The position numbers and the translations under genes are program-made. Under the pieces are notes generated by a model. The model saw only the letters and a program-made list of their open reading frames with translations, did no database searches and was not told the DNA's origin. Shown in pieces: positions 1 to 6,232 of a stretch of DNA of 8,342 bases. Within the stretch, counting starts at the first letter, position 1; every line of letters begins with the position of its first letter. The stretch is taken from positions 1 through 8,342 of the forward strand of contig DCIG01000061.1 in the NCBI GenBank assembly GCA_002315855.1. Reading direction: 5' to 3'. This DNA comes from Lentisphaeria bacterium UBA1732 (GTDB lineage: Bacteria; Verrucomicrobiota; Lentisphaeria; Victivallales; UBA1829).

Positions 1-1
1 C

Positions 2-99
2 GCCGGGTTCCCGAAGCTGTCACAGTCAAAAACGGAATAAATAGCACCGCAGGTGCGGCTTTATGCCGGATTTTGACTTGACGGCACAGGGGTTCCGGC
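2..99. other. Long nested inverted repeat, possible structured RNA
   Basis: The bases can pair in nested order: GCCGG (2-6) with CCGGC (95-99), CTGT (17-20) with ACAG (86-89), GTCAAAA (25-31) with TTTTGAC (71-77), CGG (33-35) with CCG (66-68), ATAAA (37-41) with TTTAT (60-64), and CACC with GGTG around a GCA tip at 46-56. Small internal loops separate the segments. It could be the end of an upstream transcript, a small RNA, a terminator-like structure or a repeat. I do not recognise it as SRP, 6S or tmRNA. Plus-strand reading frames cross it but stop by position 81, so it may also include the 3' end of a gene that starts before the window. There is no T-run directly after the outer stem; a run of five T lies at about 110-114. 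Confidence 0.35.
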
Positions 100-188
100 T
101 ATCCCACTGTTTTTCACAAACCGACGAAGAACCAAAAAAATAATTATTGAAATGTTGAGTCTGTTTTTAGCTGCAAAATCAATCTGAT

Positions 189-231
189 AAAAAATTAGTC
201 AGTCAGAGTAATGTTCTATTTTCCTGACTGA
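189..231 (-). terminator. Intrinsic terminator of mfd
   Basis: On the minus strand an 8-bp perfect stem (TCAGTCAG, plus-strand 224-231, with CTGACTGA, plus-strand 199-206) encloses a 17-nt loop and is followed by CTAA and then six T (plus-strand A-run at 189-194). The upstream arm lies in the last codons of mfd and the stop codon is in the loop. The T-run begins four bases after the stem, so efficiency may be moderate. Confidence 0.65.
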
Positions 232-3200
232 ATTTCATGAAGTATGTTCAAAATCATTTTAAGTTTCTGTGGATTTTTCAGACACGATGGCAAAACCGGA
301 AAGCATTTATTTTTCATGCGTTGAATGACTCCGTTTTTTTCAAGATAGACAGTATTGTCCTGGCAGGAAACGGAATCAATCCCCTGCCCTTCTGCACAAA
401 GTCGTATTCGATTGACAAGCAGTAAATGTTCAAATGATTCGGGAATTTTACCGAAACGATCTTTCATTTCTGCGGAATATTCATCAATTTGTGATTCTTT
501 TCCGTTGAACAATGCCAGTCTGCGGTATTCATGCAGGCGTGTACTTTCATTTTCGATATAATCCGGCGGAATGCAGGCACAAATCCGGTCATCTTTTGTT
601 GAAATTGCATAAACGAGAAAATCCAGATGGATGGTGCATGGCTTGTGTGTTTCTGTAACTTCCCCTTTCAGATGGGCAACGCAGTCCCGCAGTAGTGTAC
701 AGTATAAATGAAACCCGATTGCATTGATTTGTCCGCTTTGTTCCGCGCCTAATATATTTCCTGCGCCGCGTATTTCCAAGTCGCTCATTGCCAATTGGAA
801 ACCTGATCCGAGATGGGTATACTTTCGAACAGCTGCAATTCGTTTCCTTGCATTCCCGGTCAGGATGTTGTCTTTGGGAAGGAATAGGTAGGCATACGCC
901 TGTCGAACCCACCGCCCTACCCTGCCCCGGAGCTGATATAGTTCCGCCAGACCGAATCGGTCAGCTCGATCAATGATGATGGTATTGGCATTGGGAATAT
1001 CGATGCCCGATTCAATGATTGTGGTGCAAACAAGAATTTTGACACTTCCTTCAATAAATTTTGTCATGATTTCTTCAAGTTCGCTTTTATCCATTTGACC
1101 ATGACCGACCGCCACTTCTATGTCAGGAAACATTGCTCGAATCATTGCCGCTTCCTGTTCAATTGTTTTCACTCTGTTATGAAGATAATATACTTGTCCG
1201 CCACGGCTTAATTCAAGTTCAATCGCACTTCGGATCACATTCATGTCGTATTGTGCGAAAATCGTTTTGATGGGAAGTCTGTGAACAGGCGCATTCATCA
1301 GTGTGCTTAAGTCTCTGATTCCGGAAAGAGAAAGATGCAATGTTCTTGGAATCGGTGTCGCCGTCATTGCCAATACATCGATTGTTGCGCGGAGATGTTT
1401 CAGGCGTTCTTTATGAATGACCCCGAAACGCTGTTCTTCATCAATAATCAATAGCCCGGGATTCTTGAATTGTACGTCATTGGATAGTATCCGGTGTGTT
1501 CCGATTACAATATCAACGGCCCCCTGTTTCAGTCTTTGGACTATTTCAGCCTGTTCTTTTTTCGTTTTAAATCGTGATAATTGTTCAATCACAATCGATG
1601 TCCCTGCAAATCGTTCCCTGAACGAAAGATAATGTTGTTGTGCAAGGACTGTCGTCGGAACAAGAATTGCCGTTTGACGTCCGGAAAGTGCGCATTTGCA
1701 AGCCGCCCGCATTGCAAGTTCTGTTTTGCCGAATCCCACATCACCGCAGAGAAGCCGGTCCATTGGTTTATCGGACTCCATGTCGCGTTTGATTTCCGCA
1801 TTGGCACGAAGCTGGTCAGCCGTTTCATAGAATGGAAATGCTTGTTCAAAAAGCGTTTGTTCCGGCGTATCTTCGGGAAATGAGGTTCCGGGAGACTTTT
1901 CCCGAAGTGCCTGGATTCGGAGCATGTCAAAAGCCAAAGTCCGAATTGCTTCAAATGCTTCCTGCCGTTTGTTTTTCCAACGGGTTCCGTTGATTTTGCT
2001 GAGGATAACACCTGTGGATTTTGCCCCGATATACCTTGTAAGCAAATGCGCTTGTTTGATGGACAATCTCATTGTTACATCATCATCAAACTCAAGCTCT
2101 ATCATTTCTTCCCGCAATCCGTTGGATTCCGTAATTCGCAGTCCATGATAGATGCAGATGCCATAATTCAGGTGAACTGCATAGTCTCCTTCAGACAGAT
2201 TAAATGCTTCGGCGGAAATATCTTGTTCATGGAATGAATTGCTTTCCTGCGATGAACTGCGTTCTCGAAGCAGTTCCGTCATTTTGTCTTGTACAAGCGA
2301 ACGGTGCTTGTGCGGCAAAGCATAAATTTCCCGAAGAGTTAATACAGCTGTCTTTTGTTCCGGCAAATAAAATCCGCATGGGATGCGCGCATGATCAATG
2401 CGCAGCAAGTCGCTTTGTTCCAATTGATGTTCTTTCAGAAATTCATCAATTTGTTCTTGATTGATTTCAGGCGGTATCAATAGTCTGACTGTCGTTTTTT
2501 CCGAAATCCACTGTCGAATCCGGCTTGCCACAACTTGCTGTGCAAGAAAGGAAAACGCATGTTCTGTTTCCAGTTCTTCCCGCTGTTCCGGCGGAAGATT
2601 TGCCGCAAGCGCGTCTTTTCCCGTGGAAAAACATGGAAATGGTTCGCATTCCCCCGCCGCACTGCCGGCTGTATCTTCCAGCGAAATGGAGTTTTCCTGA
2701 TTCTTGTCAAGCCACTGAAGCCATTTGTCGGCATCTTCTTCTGTCCCATAATGTTCCAGCTGATAAAGCAAATCACCGGGCGTTTCCTGAATGAGCAGGT
2801 AATGTCCATCGTCCAGATAATCCAGTCCTGATACTTTTTCGATGACGTGACGCTCGTCCTGTTCTGCAGCGGCAAAGGAACTGCCCGATCTCAGAATGAT
2901 CCGATATGAACTCACTTTCCTGACCGATAATTGTGTAACCGGATCAAAAAGTCGGATACTGTCTATTTCATTCCCGAAAAATTCGATACGGGCTGGCAGT
3001 TCTTCACTCGATGAAAATACATCTACCAATCCGCCATGACGGGAAAATTCCCCTGCGGCGGAAACTTCCGGCTCGTCATCGTAGTCCATGCTTACCAGAC
3101 GTGATACCAAATCGGATTGCTTGATCGTATCTCCCGTATGCAGCGGAAGTTCGGAATCGCGCATCAGGGAAGGTCGCGGTGCCGGTGCACTTAAGCCGGA

Positions 3201-3578
3201 AACAGACCCGAACACGACGTCAGGACAATCGTGTGTCATGCGGAAAAGTGCTTTCGCCCGCGGAGAATCGGATGAGAGGACTTTCTGGGTCAGGGTGGAG
3301 CCATCCGGCAAAATCATGCTGGTGAAGTTTTGATTGACAAAGGATGCCCATGCAGTGAAATCTTCCCGGCATTGTTCGGCTCGCGCCAGGTTGGCTGACG
3401 CAAAAAAGACAGGACGTTTATGGTCAAGTGCAAGCAGCAAATGCAGCAGCGCAAGCGGTGCCGTATCGGCATCAACTGGGCCGATTTTAGACGAAAATGG
3501 TGCTGTCCGGGAGAGAAATTCAAGAAAAATACTCTTCCAGTCTTTTTTTTTGTTGTTTGTGCTTGACTTTTTTGACAT
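216..3578 (-). CDS. mfd: Transcription-repair coupling factor Mfd
   Basis: Mfd is a cytoplasmic ATP-driven DNA translocase. It pushes stalled RNA polymerase off damaged DNA and recruits UvrA to start nucleotide excision repair. The 1120-residue product is close to the family length (E. coli Mfd is 1148). In order it shows a UvrB-like N-terminal part (about 1-330), the RNA-polymerase-interacting domain (about 458-530, beginning GDYAVHLNYGI), helicase motif I GDVGFGKT (612-619), the DEEQ box (713-716), TATPIPRT, motif VI RGRVGR (884-889), the TRG-type segment DLEIRGAGNILG, and a C-terminal D7 domain. Residue 890, after RGRVGR, is Trp where many homologs have Ser. The ATG at 3578 was chosen because an in-frame ATG at 3620 would add 14 hydrophobic residues foreign to the family. 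Neither start has a clear Shine-Dalgarno. The gene is divergent from the sigma gene and overlaps that gene's promoter. The stop is TAG at 216-218. Confidence 0.97.
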   Translation of the reverse strand: MSKKSSTNNKKKDWKSIFLEFLSRTAPFSSKIGPVDADTAPLALLHLLLALDHKRPVFFASANLARAEQCREDFTAWASFVNQNFTSMILPDGSTLTQKVLSSDSPRAKALFRMTHDCPDVVFGSVSGLSAPAPRPSLMRDSELPLHTGDTIKQSDLVSRLVSMDYDDEPEVSAAGEFSRHGGLVDVFSSSEELPARIEFFGNEIDSIRLFDPVTQLSVRKVSSYRIILRSGSSFAAAEQDERHVIEKVSGLDYLDDGHYLLIQETPGDLLYQLEHYGTEEDADKWLQWLDKNQENSISLEDTAGSAAGECEPFPCFSTGKDALAANLPPEQREELETEHAFSFLAQQVVASRIRQWISEKTTVRLLIPPEINQEQIDEFLKEHQLEQSDLLRIDHARIPCGFYLPEQKTAVLTLREIYALPHKHRSLVQDKMTELLRERSSSQESNSFHEQDISAEAFNLSEGDYAVHLNYGICIYHGLRITESNGLREEMIELEFDDDVTMRLSIKQAHLLTRYIGAKSTGVILSKINGTRWKNKRQEAFEAIRTLAFDMLRIQALREKSPGTSFPEDTPEQTLFEQAFPFYETADQLRANAEIKRDMESDKPMDRLLCGDVGFGKTELAMRAACKCALSGRQTAILVPTTVLAQQHYLSFRERFAGTSIVIEQLSRFKTKKEQAEIVQRLKQGAVDIVIGTHRILSNDVQFKNPGLLIIDEEQRFGVIHKERLKHLRATIDVLAMTATPIPRTLHLSLSGIRDLSTLMNAPVHRLPIKTIFAQYDMNVIRSAIELELSRGGQVYYLHNRVKTIEQEAAMIRAMFPDIEVAVGHGQMDKSELEEIMTKFIEGSVKILVCTTIIESGIDIPNANTIIIDRADRFGLAELYQLRGRVGRWVRQAYAYLFLPKDNILTGNARKRIAAVRKYTHLGSGFQLAMSDLEIRGAGNILGAEQSGQINAIGFHLYCTLLRDCVAHLKGEVTETHKPCTIHLDFLVYAISTKDDRICACIPPDYIENESTRLHEYRRLALFNGKESQIDEYSAEMKDRFGKIPESFEHLLLVNRIRLCAEGQGIDSVSCQDNTVYLEKNGVIQRMKNKCFPVLPSCLKNPQKLKMILNILHEIQSGK

Positions 3579-3591
3579 TTGGATGTATAAT
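3563..3591 (+). promoter_or_regulatory. Sigma-70 type promoter of the sigma factor gene
   Basis: TTGACT (3563-3568) and a perfect TATAAT (3586-3591) are separated by exactly 17 bp, which is the housekeeping consensus layout. Transcription should begin near 3598 and give a leader of about 107 nt before the sigma start codon. The -35 box lies inside the first codons of mfd and the spacer contains the mfd start codon (3576-3578), so polymerase bound here would cover the mfd start. If the sigma factor is the primary one, this is an autoregulatory layout. Confidence 0.8.
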
Positions 3592-3592
3592 A
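3587..3592 (-). promoter_or_regulatory. Candidate mfd -10 element, symmetric with the sigma -10
   Basis: Read on the minus strand, this is TATTAT. It overlaps the TATAAT of the divergent sigma promoter by five bases. No good -35 box lies 16-18 bp upstream. Transcription from it would start within a few bases of the mfd ATG at 3578, giving a nearly leaderless mRNA, which would fit the absence of a Shine-Dalgarno. Confidence 0.35.
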
Positions 3593-3606
3593 TAAGAATC
3601 AAGATA

Positions 3607-3653
3607 TTGTCGGATGTCATTCAGTGCATTGTTTTTCACTCTGATGACAACAA
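3607..3653 (+). other. Stem-loop in the sigma gene leader
   Basis: TTGT (3607-3610) pairs with ACAA (3650-3653), TGTCAT (3615-3620) with ATGACA (3644-3649), and AGTG (3623-3626) with CACT (3637-3640), around a ten-base loop at 3627-3636. This makes 14 base pairs with one four-base bulge and one small internal loop. It starts about 9 nt after the predicted transcription start. It does not sequester the Shine-Dalgarno at 3688-3693, so a role in mRNA stability or protein binding is more likely than direct start-site masking. It could instead be chance, or an operator read as DNA. Confidence 0.35.
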
Positions 3654-3654
3654 T

Positions 3655-3683
3655 AATATAACCGCTGATCACGAGAAAACCAA
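3655..3683 (-). promoter_or_regulatory. Alternative mfd promoter candidate
   Basis: On the minus strand, TTGGTT (plus-strand 3678-3683) and TATATT (plus-strand 3655-3660) are separated by 17 bp. The -10 matches consensus at five of six bases and the -35 at three of six. Transcription would start near 3648 and give mfd a leader of about 70 nt that includes the hairpin at 3607-3653. This site competes with the symmetric -10 nearer the gene, and sequence alone does not decide between them. Confidence 0.3.
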
Positions 3684-3705
3684 ATACAGGAAGTAAAGTT
3701 TTTTC

Positions 3706-5823
3706 ATGAAATCTGAAAAAAAAGTTATTTCAAAGGAAAAATCAACGTCTGCGAAAGTTTCGTCCCCTGCCCAAAAGACGGAAGCATCCTCTGCAAAAAA
3801 GGTTGAGAAGACTTCTGCTGAAAAGACCGGCTCGAAAAAACAGACTGCTGTTACGCCTGTTGCTGAAAAAAAATCAGGAACCGGCAAAAAAACATCGGGG
3901 GATAAAGTCGTTGAAGCAATTCCTGCGAAAACTGCTTCTGATGATGTCGTGAAGAAGTCTTCAGAAAAGCCGTCTCCTGTTAAAGTGAAAAAATCCGAAG
4001 CGGCCAAAAACACCACGGAAAAGTCAGCGGCTCCGGAAAAGAAATCTTCCCCGTCGAAAAAGTCTGTTGCGTCCTCGAAAGTGTCTGAAGAAAAAGCGTC
4101 TGATACTCCTGCAAAAACGGCGAAGCCTTCCTCAAAATCAGCTTCTTCCTCTGGAAAAGTTGCAGTGAAAAAGACGGAATACGTGAAATTGGATGATGAC
4201 AGCTCGGAAAAAACTTCCGGTAGTCCGAAGAAATCTGCAAAAAAGACTGATTTCATCAAACTGGAAGAACCGGTGAAGAAGACTTCTTCCTCCAAGAAAA
4301 AAGCCGCTTCATTGAATACAGTCCCCTCCCCTGTGGAGGAAGCGGTTTCCGCTCCGAAAAAATCTGTTTCCTCTCAAAAGAAAAACAAGTCTGCGAAATC
4401 GGAGAAAACGACGGAAGAGCCTGTTGCGGATTCCGGTGTTTCCGAAGATATTGTGGCAAAGGAAAAGCCCGTCGAAGATAAGACCGTCAAAACAGCTGAG
4501 TCTGCCCCGAAAAAAACGTCTTCTTCCAAGAAAAAAACAGTTTCGGAAAAGGTCGCGAAAGTCGTTGAAGCAGTTGCCGCTCCTGCGGAAACTTCTGTTT
4601 CCCTCCCGGCGGATGCCCCTGCTCCTGCCGTCAAGCCGGCCCCGAAAAAAGCGTCTTCTTCCAAGTCGAAATCTTCGTCTGCGAAAACGCAGTCGCCTGT
4701 CATTGTCGAAAAAGTGATTCCTGAAACACCTGCTGAAAATGCGGAAATTTCAGAAATCTCGTCCGAAGATGTGCCTGTTGCTTCTTCCCCGAAGAAAGCA
4801 AAAAGCGTTAAGGTAAAAGAAAACGCTCCTCAAGCAAAAGAAACGGAAAAGCTGAATCCCGAAGATGAAAATACGCAGGTAACGGATCAGGAACTTGCGA
4901 AAATCATGGCCTCGGAAGAAAATCTTCAGAGCGACCCGTCTCTTGACCGCAAGAATGCGAAAGTCGCGGCAAAGCATGGTACGGTTGTGAAAAACGACAC
5001 CATGAAAGTATATATGCACGACATCGGTCAGATTTCGCTGGTTTCCAAAAACGAGGAAGTCCAGCTTGCTGCCCAGATTCATGGTCGGGATCATGGTTTG
5101 CATGATGAAGCCAGAAATACGCTGATTCAGGCAAACTTGCGTCTCGTTGTGAAAATTGCCCATGATTTCAAAGGCTTGGGATTGCCCCTGCTCGATTTGA
5201 TTTCCGAGGGTAATATCGGGCTGATGCGCGCCGTGGAAAAGTTTGACCCCGCAAAAGGTGCGAAATTCAGTTCCTATGCGGCTTGGTGGATTAAACAGTC
5301 CATGCGCCGTGCTCTGGCAAATCAGAGTAAAACAATCCGTATCCCCGTTCAGTCCGCAGGTAAAATCAATAAGATTAAATCGGTTCGCATGAAATTGACC
5401 GAGAAATTCGGACGGGAGCCGACCGATGCTGAAATCGCGGAAAGTTTGGATTTCAGTGAACGTACTGTTGCCGGGTTGCGTCTGGCTGATTTGCGTACTT
5501 TTTCCTTGCACGACCCGATTCAGCAGGGCGAAGAAGGCGAATTTCAGGATATTATTCCGGACAGAGGAGCTATGACTCCCGACCGCATTCTTGGCGATGC
5601 AGAGTCTGTCGGTCGCCTTTTGGCTTTGTTATCTGAACTGGAAGAGCGTGAACGTCTCATCCTTCAGATGCGTTTCGGGTTGGACGGCAAAAAGCCGAAA
5701 ACATTGGAAGAAGTCAGTCAGGAAATCGGACGTACACGGGAACGCGTTCGTCAGATTCAGAATCAGGCTTTGGCGAAACTCCGCACCATGCTGGAAGACG
5801 AAGCCGGATTCAATAACGAATAG
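3706..5823 (+). CDS. rpoD: Sigma-70 family RNA polymerase sigma factor (RpoD/SigA-like) with long basic N-terminal extension
   Basis: This is a promoter-recognition subunit of RNA polymerase, 705 aa. The conserved part starts near residue 431 with region 1.2 (NDTMKVYMHDIGQ). Region 2 covers about 470-548 and includes the -10-binding helix with Trp527, Trp528 and Gln531. Region 3 follows (about 550-610), then region 4 with RFGLDG and the -35-binding helix-turn-helix TLEEVSQEIGRTRERVRQIQ (666-685). No region 1.1 is recognisable. Residues 1-430 are low complexity, dominated by Lys, Ser, Ala, Pro and Glu, with recurring PKK(T/A)SSSK blocks and a duplicated KKT-acidic-aromatic-KL motif. The ATG at 3706 follows AGGAAG by 12 nt. 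An in-frame ATG at 4906 has an equally spaced AGGAA and could give a 305-residue form. The window shows only one sigma gene; its promoter and linkage to rpsU favour the primary factor, but region 4.2 and the absence of 1.1 also fit a group 2 (RpoS-like) factor. Confidence 0.92.
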   Translation: MKSEKKVISKEKSTSAKVSSPAQKTEASSAKKVEKTSAEKTGSKKQTAVTPVAEKKSGTGKKTSGDKVVEAIPAKTASDDVVKKSSEKPSPVKVKKSEAAKNTTEKSAAPEKKSSPSKKSVASSKVSEEKASDTPAKTAKPSSKSASSSGKVAVKKTEYVKLDDDSSEKTSGSPKKSAKKTDFIKLEEPVKKTSSSKKKAASLNTVPSPVEEAVSAPKKSVSSQKKNKSAKSEKTTEEPVADSGVSEDIVAKEKPVEDKTVKTAESAPKKTSSSKKKTVSEKVAKVVEAVAAPAETSVSLPADAPAPAVKPAPKKASSSKSKSSSAKTQSPVIVEKVIPETPAENAEISEISSEDVPVASSPKKAKSVKVKENAPQAKETEKLNPEDENTQVTDQELAKIMASEENLQSDPSLDRKNAKVAAKHGTVVKNDTMKVYMHDIGQISLVSKNEEVQLAAQIHGRDHGLHDEARNTLIQANLRLVVKIAHDFKGLGLPLLDLISEGNIGLMRAVEKFDPAKGAKFSSYAAWWIKQSMRRALANQSKTIRIPVQSAGKINKIKSVRMKLTEKFGREPTDAEIAESLDFSERTVAGLRLADLRTFSLHDPIQQGEEGEFQDIIPDRGAMTPDRILGDAESVGRLLALLSELEERERLILQMRFGLDGKKPKTLEEVSQEIGRTRERVRQIQNQALAKLRTMLEDEAGFNNE

Positions 5824-5845
5824 TTTAACAAGGATTTTTGCAAAT

Positions 5846-5878
5846 ATGAATCACGAAATCATTCAGGAAAGGGGGTGA
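5846..5878 (+). CDS. Possible 10-codon leader peptide upstream of rpsU
   Basis: An ATG at 5846 opens a frame reading MNHEIIQERG and stops at TGA (5876-5878), five bases before the rpsU ATG. AAGGA (5830-5834) lies 11 nt upstream, similar to the spacing at the sigma gene. Its last codons are the rpsU Shine-Dalgarno itself, so ribosomes translating it would run through that site and stop next to the rpsU start, allowing coupling or interference. It may simply be a chance ORF; nothing in the peptide suggests a function of its own. Confidence 0.3.
   Translation: MNHEIIQERG
5867..5878 (+). promoter_or_regulatory. Extended Shine-Dalgarno of rpsU
   Basis: GAAAGGGGGTGA differs at one base from GAAAGGAGGTGA, the complement of the usual 16S rRNA 3' tail, and ends 5 nt before the ATG at 5884. 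It is by far the strongest ribosome binding site in the window. mfd, lptG and the NusG-like gene have none that is clear, and the sigma gene has a short one at long spacing. Confidence 0.85.
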
Positions 5879-5883
5879 ACACC

Positions 5884-6051
5884 ATGGAAGAAACGAAAGT
5901 TCAACTGAAAAAAGATGAACCGATCGAACGCGCTCTCCGCCGTCTGAAAAAGAAACTCGATAAAGAAGGCACTCTGAAAGATCTCCGCAATCGTCGTCAC
6001 TACGAAAAGCCGAGTGAAAAGAAGCGTCGCGAACTGAAGCATCGTTCCTGA
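5884..6051 (+). CDS. rpsU: 30S ribosomal protein S21 (bS21)
   Basis: bS21 is a small basic protein of the 30S platform, next to the anti-Shine-Dalgarno tail of 16S rRNA, where it affects mRNA selection at initiation. The 55-residue product has the family core: ERALRRLKKKLDKEG (about 15-29), then LKDLRNRRHYEKPSEKKRR (31-49), with the conserved aromatic and YEKPSEKKR signature around Tyr40. It lacks the longer C-terminal tail of the 71-residue E. coli protein. The start is fixed by the extended Shine-Dalgarno at 5867-5878. It lies 60 nt after the sigma gene with no visible terminator between them, so cotranscription is likely. The hairpin at 6071-6110 ends the unit. Confidence 0.93.
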   Translation: MEETKVQLKKDEPIERALRRLKKKLDKEGTLKDLRNRRHYEKPSEKKRRELKHRS

Positions 6052-6070
6052 TCGTTTTCGATTGGGTTTC

Positions 6071-6120
6071 AATCCCCGGCGTTTTCATCACAAATGATAC
6101 TCCGGGGATTCCCTTTACTT
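6071..6120 (+). terminator. Terminator hairpin after rpsU
   Basis: A perfect 9-bp stem AATCCCCGG (6071-6079) with CCGGGGATT (6102-6110) encloses a 22-nt loop that can itself form ATCA/TGAT around CAAA. It starts 19 nt after the rpsU stop. The tail, CCCTTTACTT, is poor in T, so this may be a weak intrinsic terminator or an mRNA-stabilising 3' end rather than a strong stop. Confidence 0.55.
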
Positions 6121-6201
6121 ACTCATTCCATGCTTGTTTGGAAGGTCCTGAAAGCCGGACTTGTGTAGTGTCTCTTTCGGAATCTTGTCAAGTCAGCATT
6201 T

Positions 6202-6207
6202 TATAAT
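6202..6207 (+). promoter_or_regulatory. Candidate -10 box of lptG
   Basis: A perfect TATAAT lies 25 nt before the ATG at 6233, predicting a leader of about 20 nt. The only -35-like hexamer, TTGTCA (6185-6190), is 11 bp away, which is too close for normal sigma-70 spacing. At 17 bp the sequence is not a recognisable -35. The site is therefore supported by its -10 and position only. Confidence 0.4.
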
Positions 6208-6232
6208 ACCTTTTTTAAGTGAACAGAAACGT

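Noticed and set aside
1..81. Open plus-strand frame from the left edge to TGA at 79-81
   Set aside because: Twenty-six codons without a recognisable motif. It could be the end of an upstream gene, but the frame is too short to support.
3669..4295. A 208-codon minus-strand ORF rich in Phe, Ser and Glu
   Set aside because: It is the complement of the Lys/Glu/Ser-rich sigma extension; AAA/GAA codons read backward give Phe and Ser. The sense strand joins continuously to conserved sigma regions and has a promoter and a ribosome binding site.
4750..5511. A 253-codon minus-strand ORF
   Set aside because: It is antisense to conserved sigma regions 1.2-3, resembles no family I know, and has no start signal. 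It is a frame shadow.
6130..6168. A 12-codon ORF (ATG 6130 to TAG 6168) upstream of lptG
   Set aside because: It has no Shine-Dalgarno and lies upstream of the predicted lptG transcription start, so it would not be in that leader.
6161..6232. Extension of lptG to a TTG start at 6161
   Set aside because: It would begin upstream of the TATAAT at 6202, lacks a ribosome binding site, and adds 24 residues unlike the family's N-terminus.
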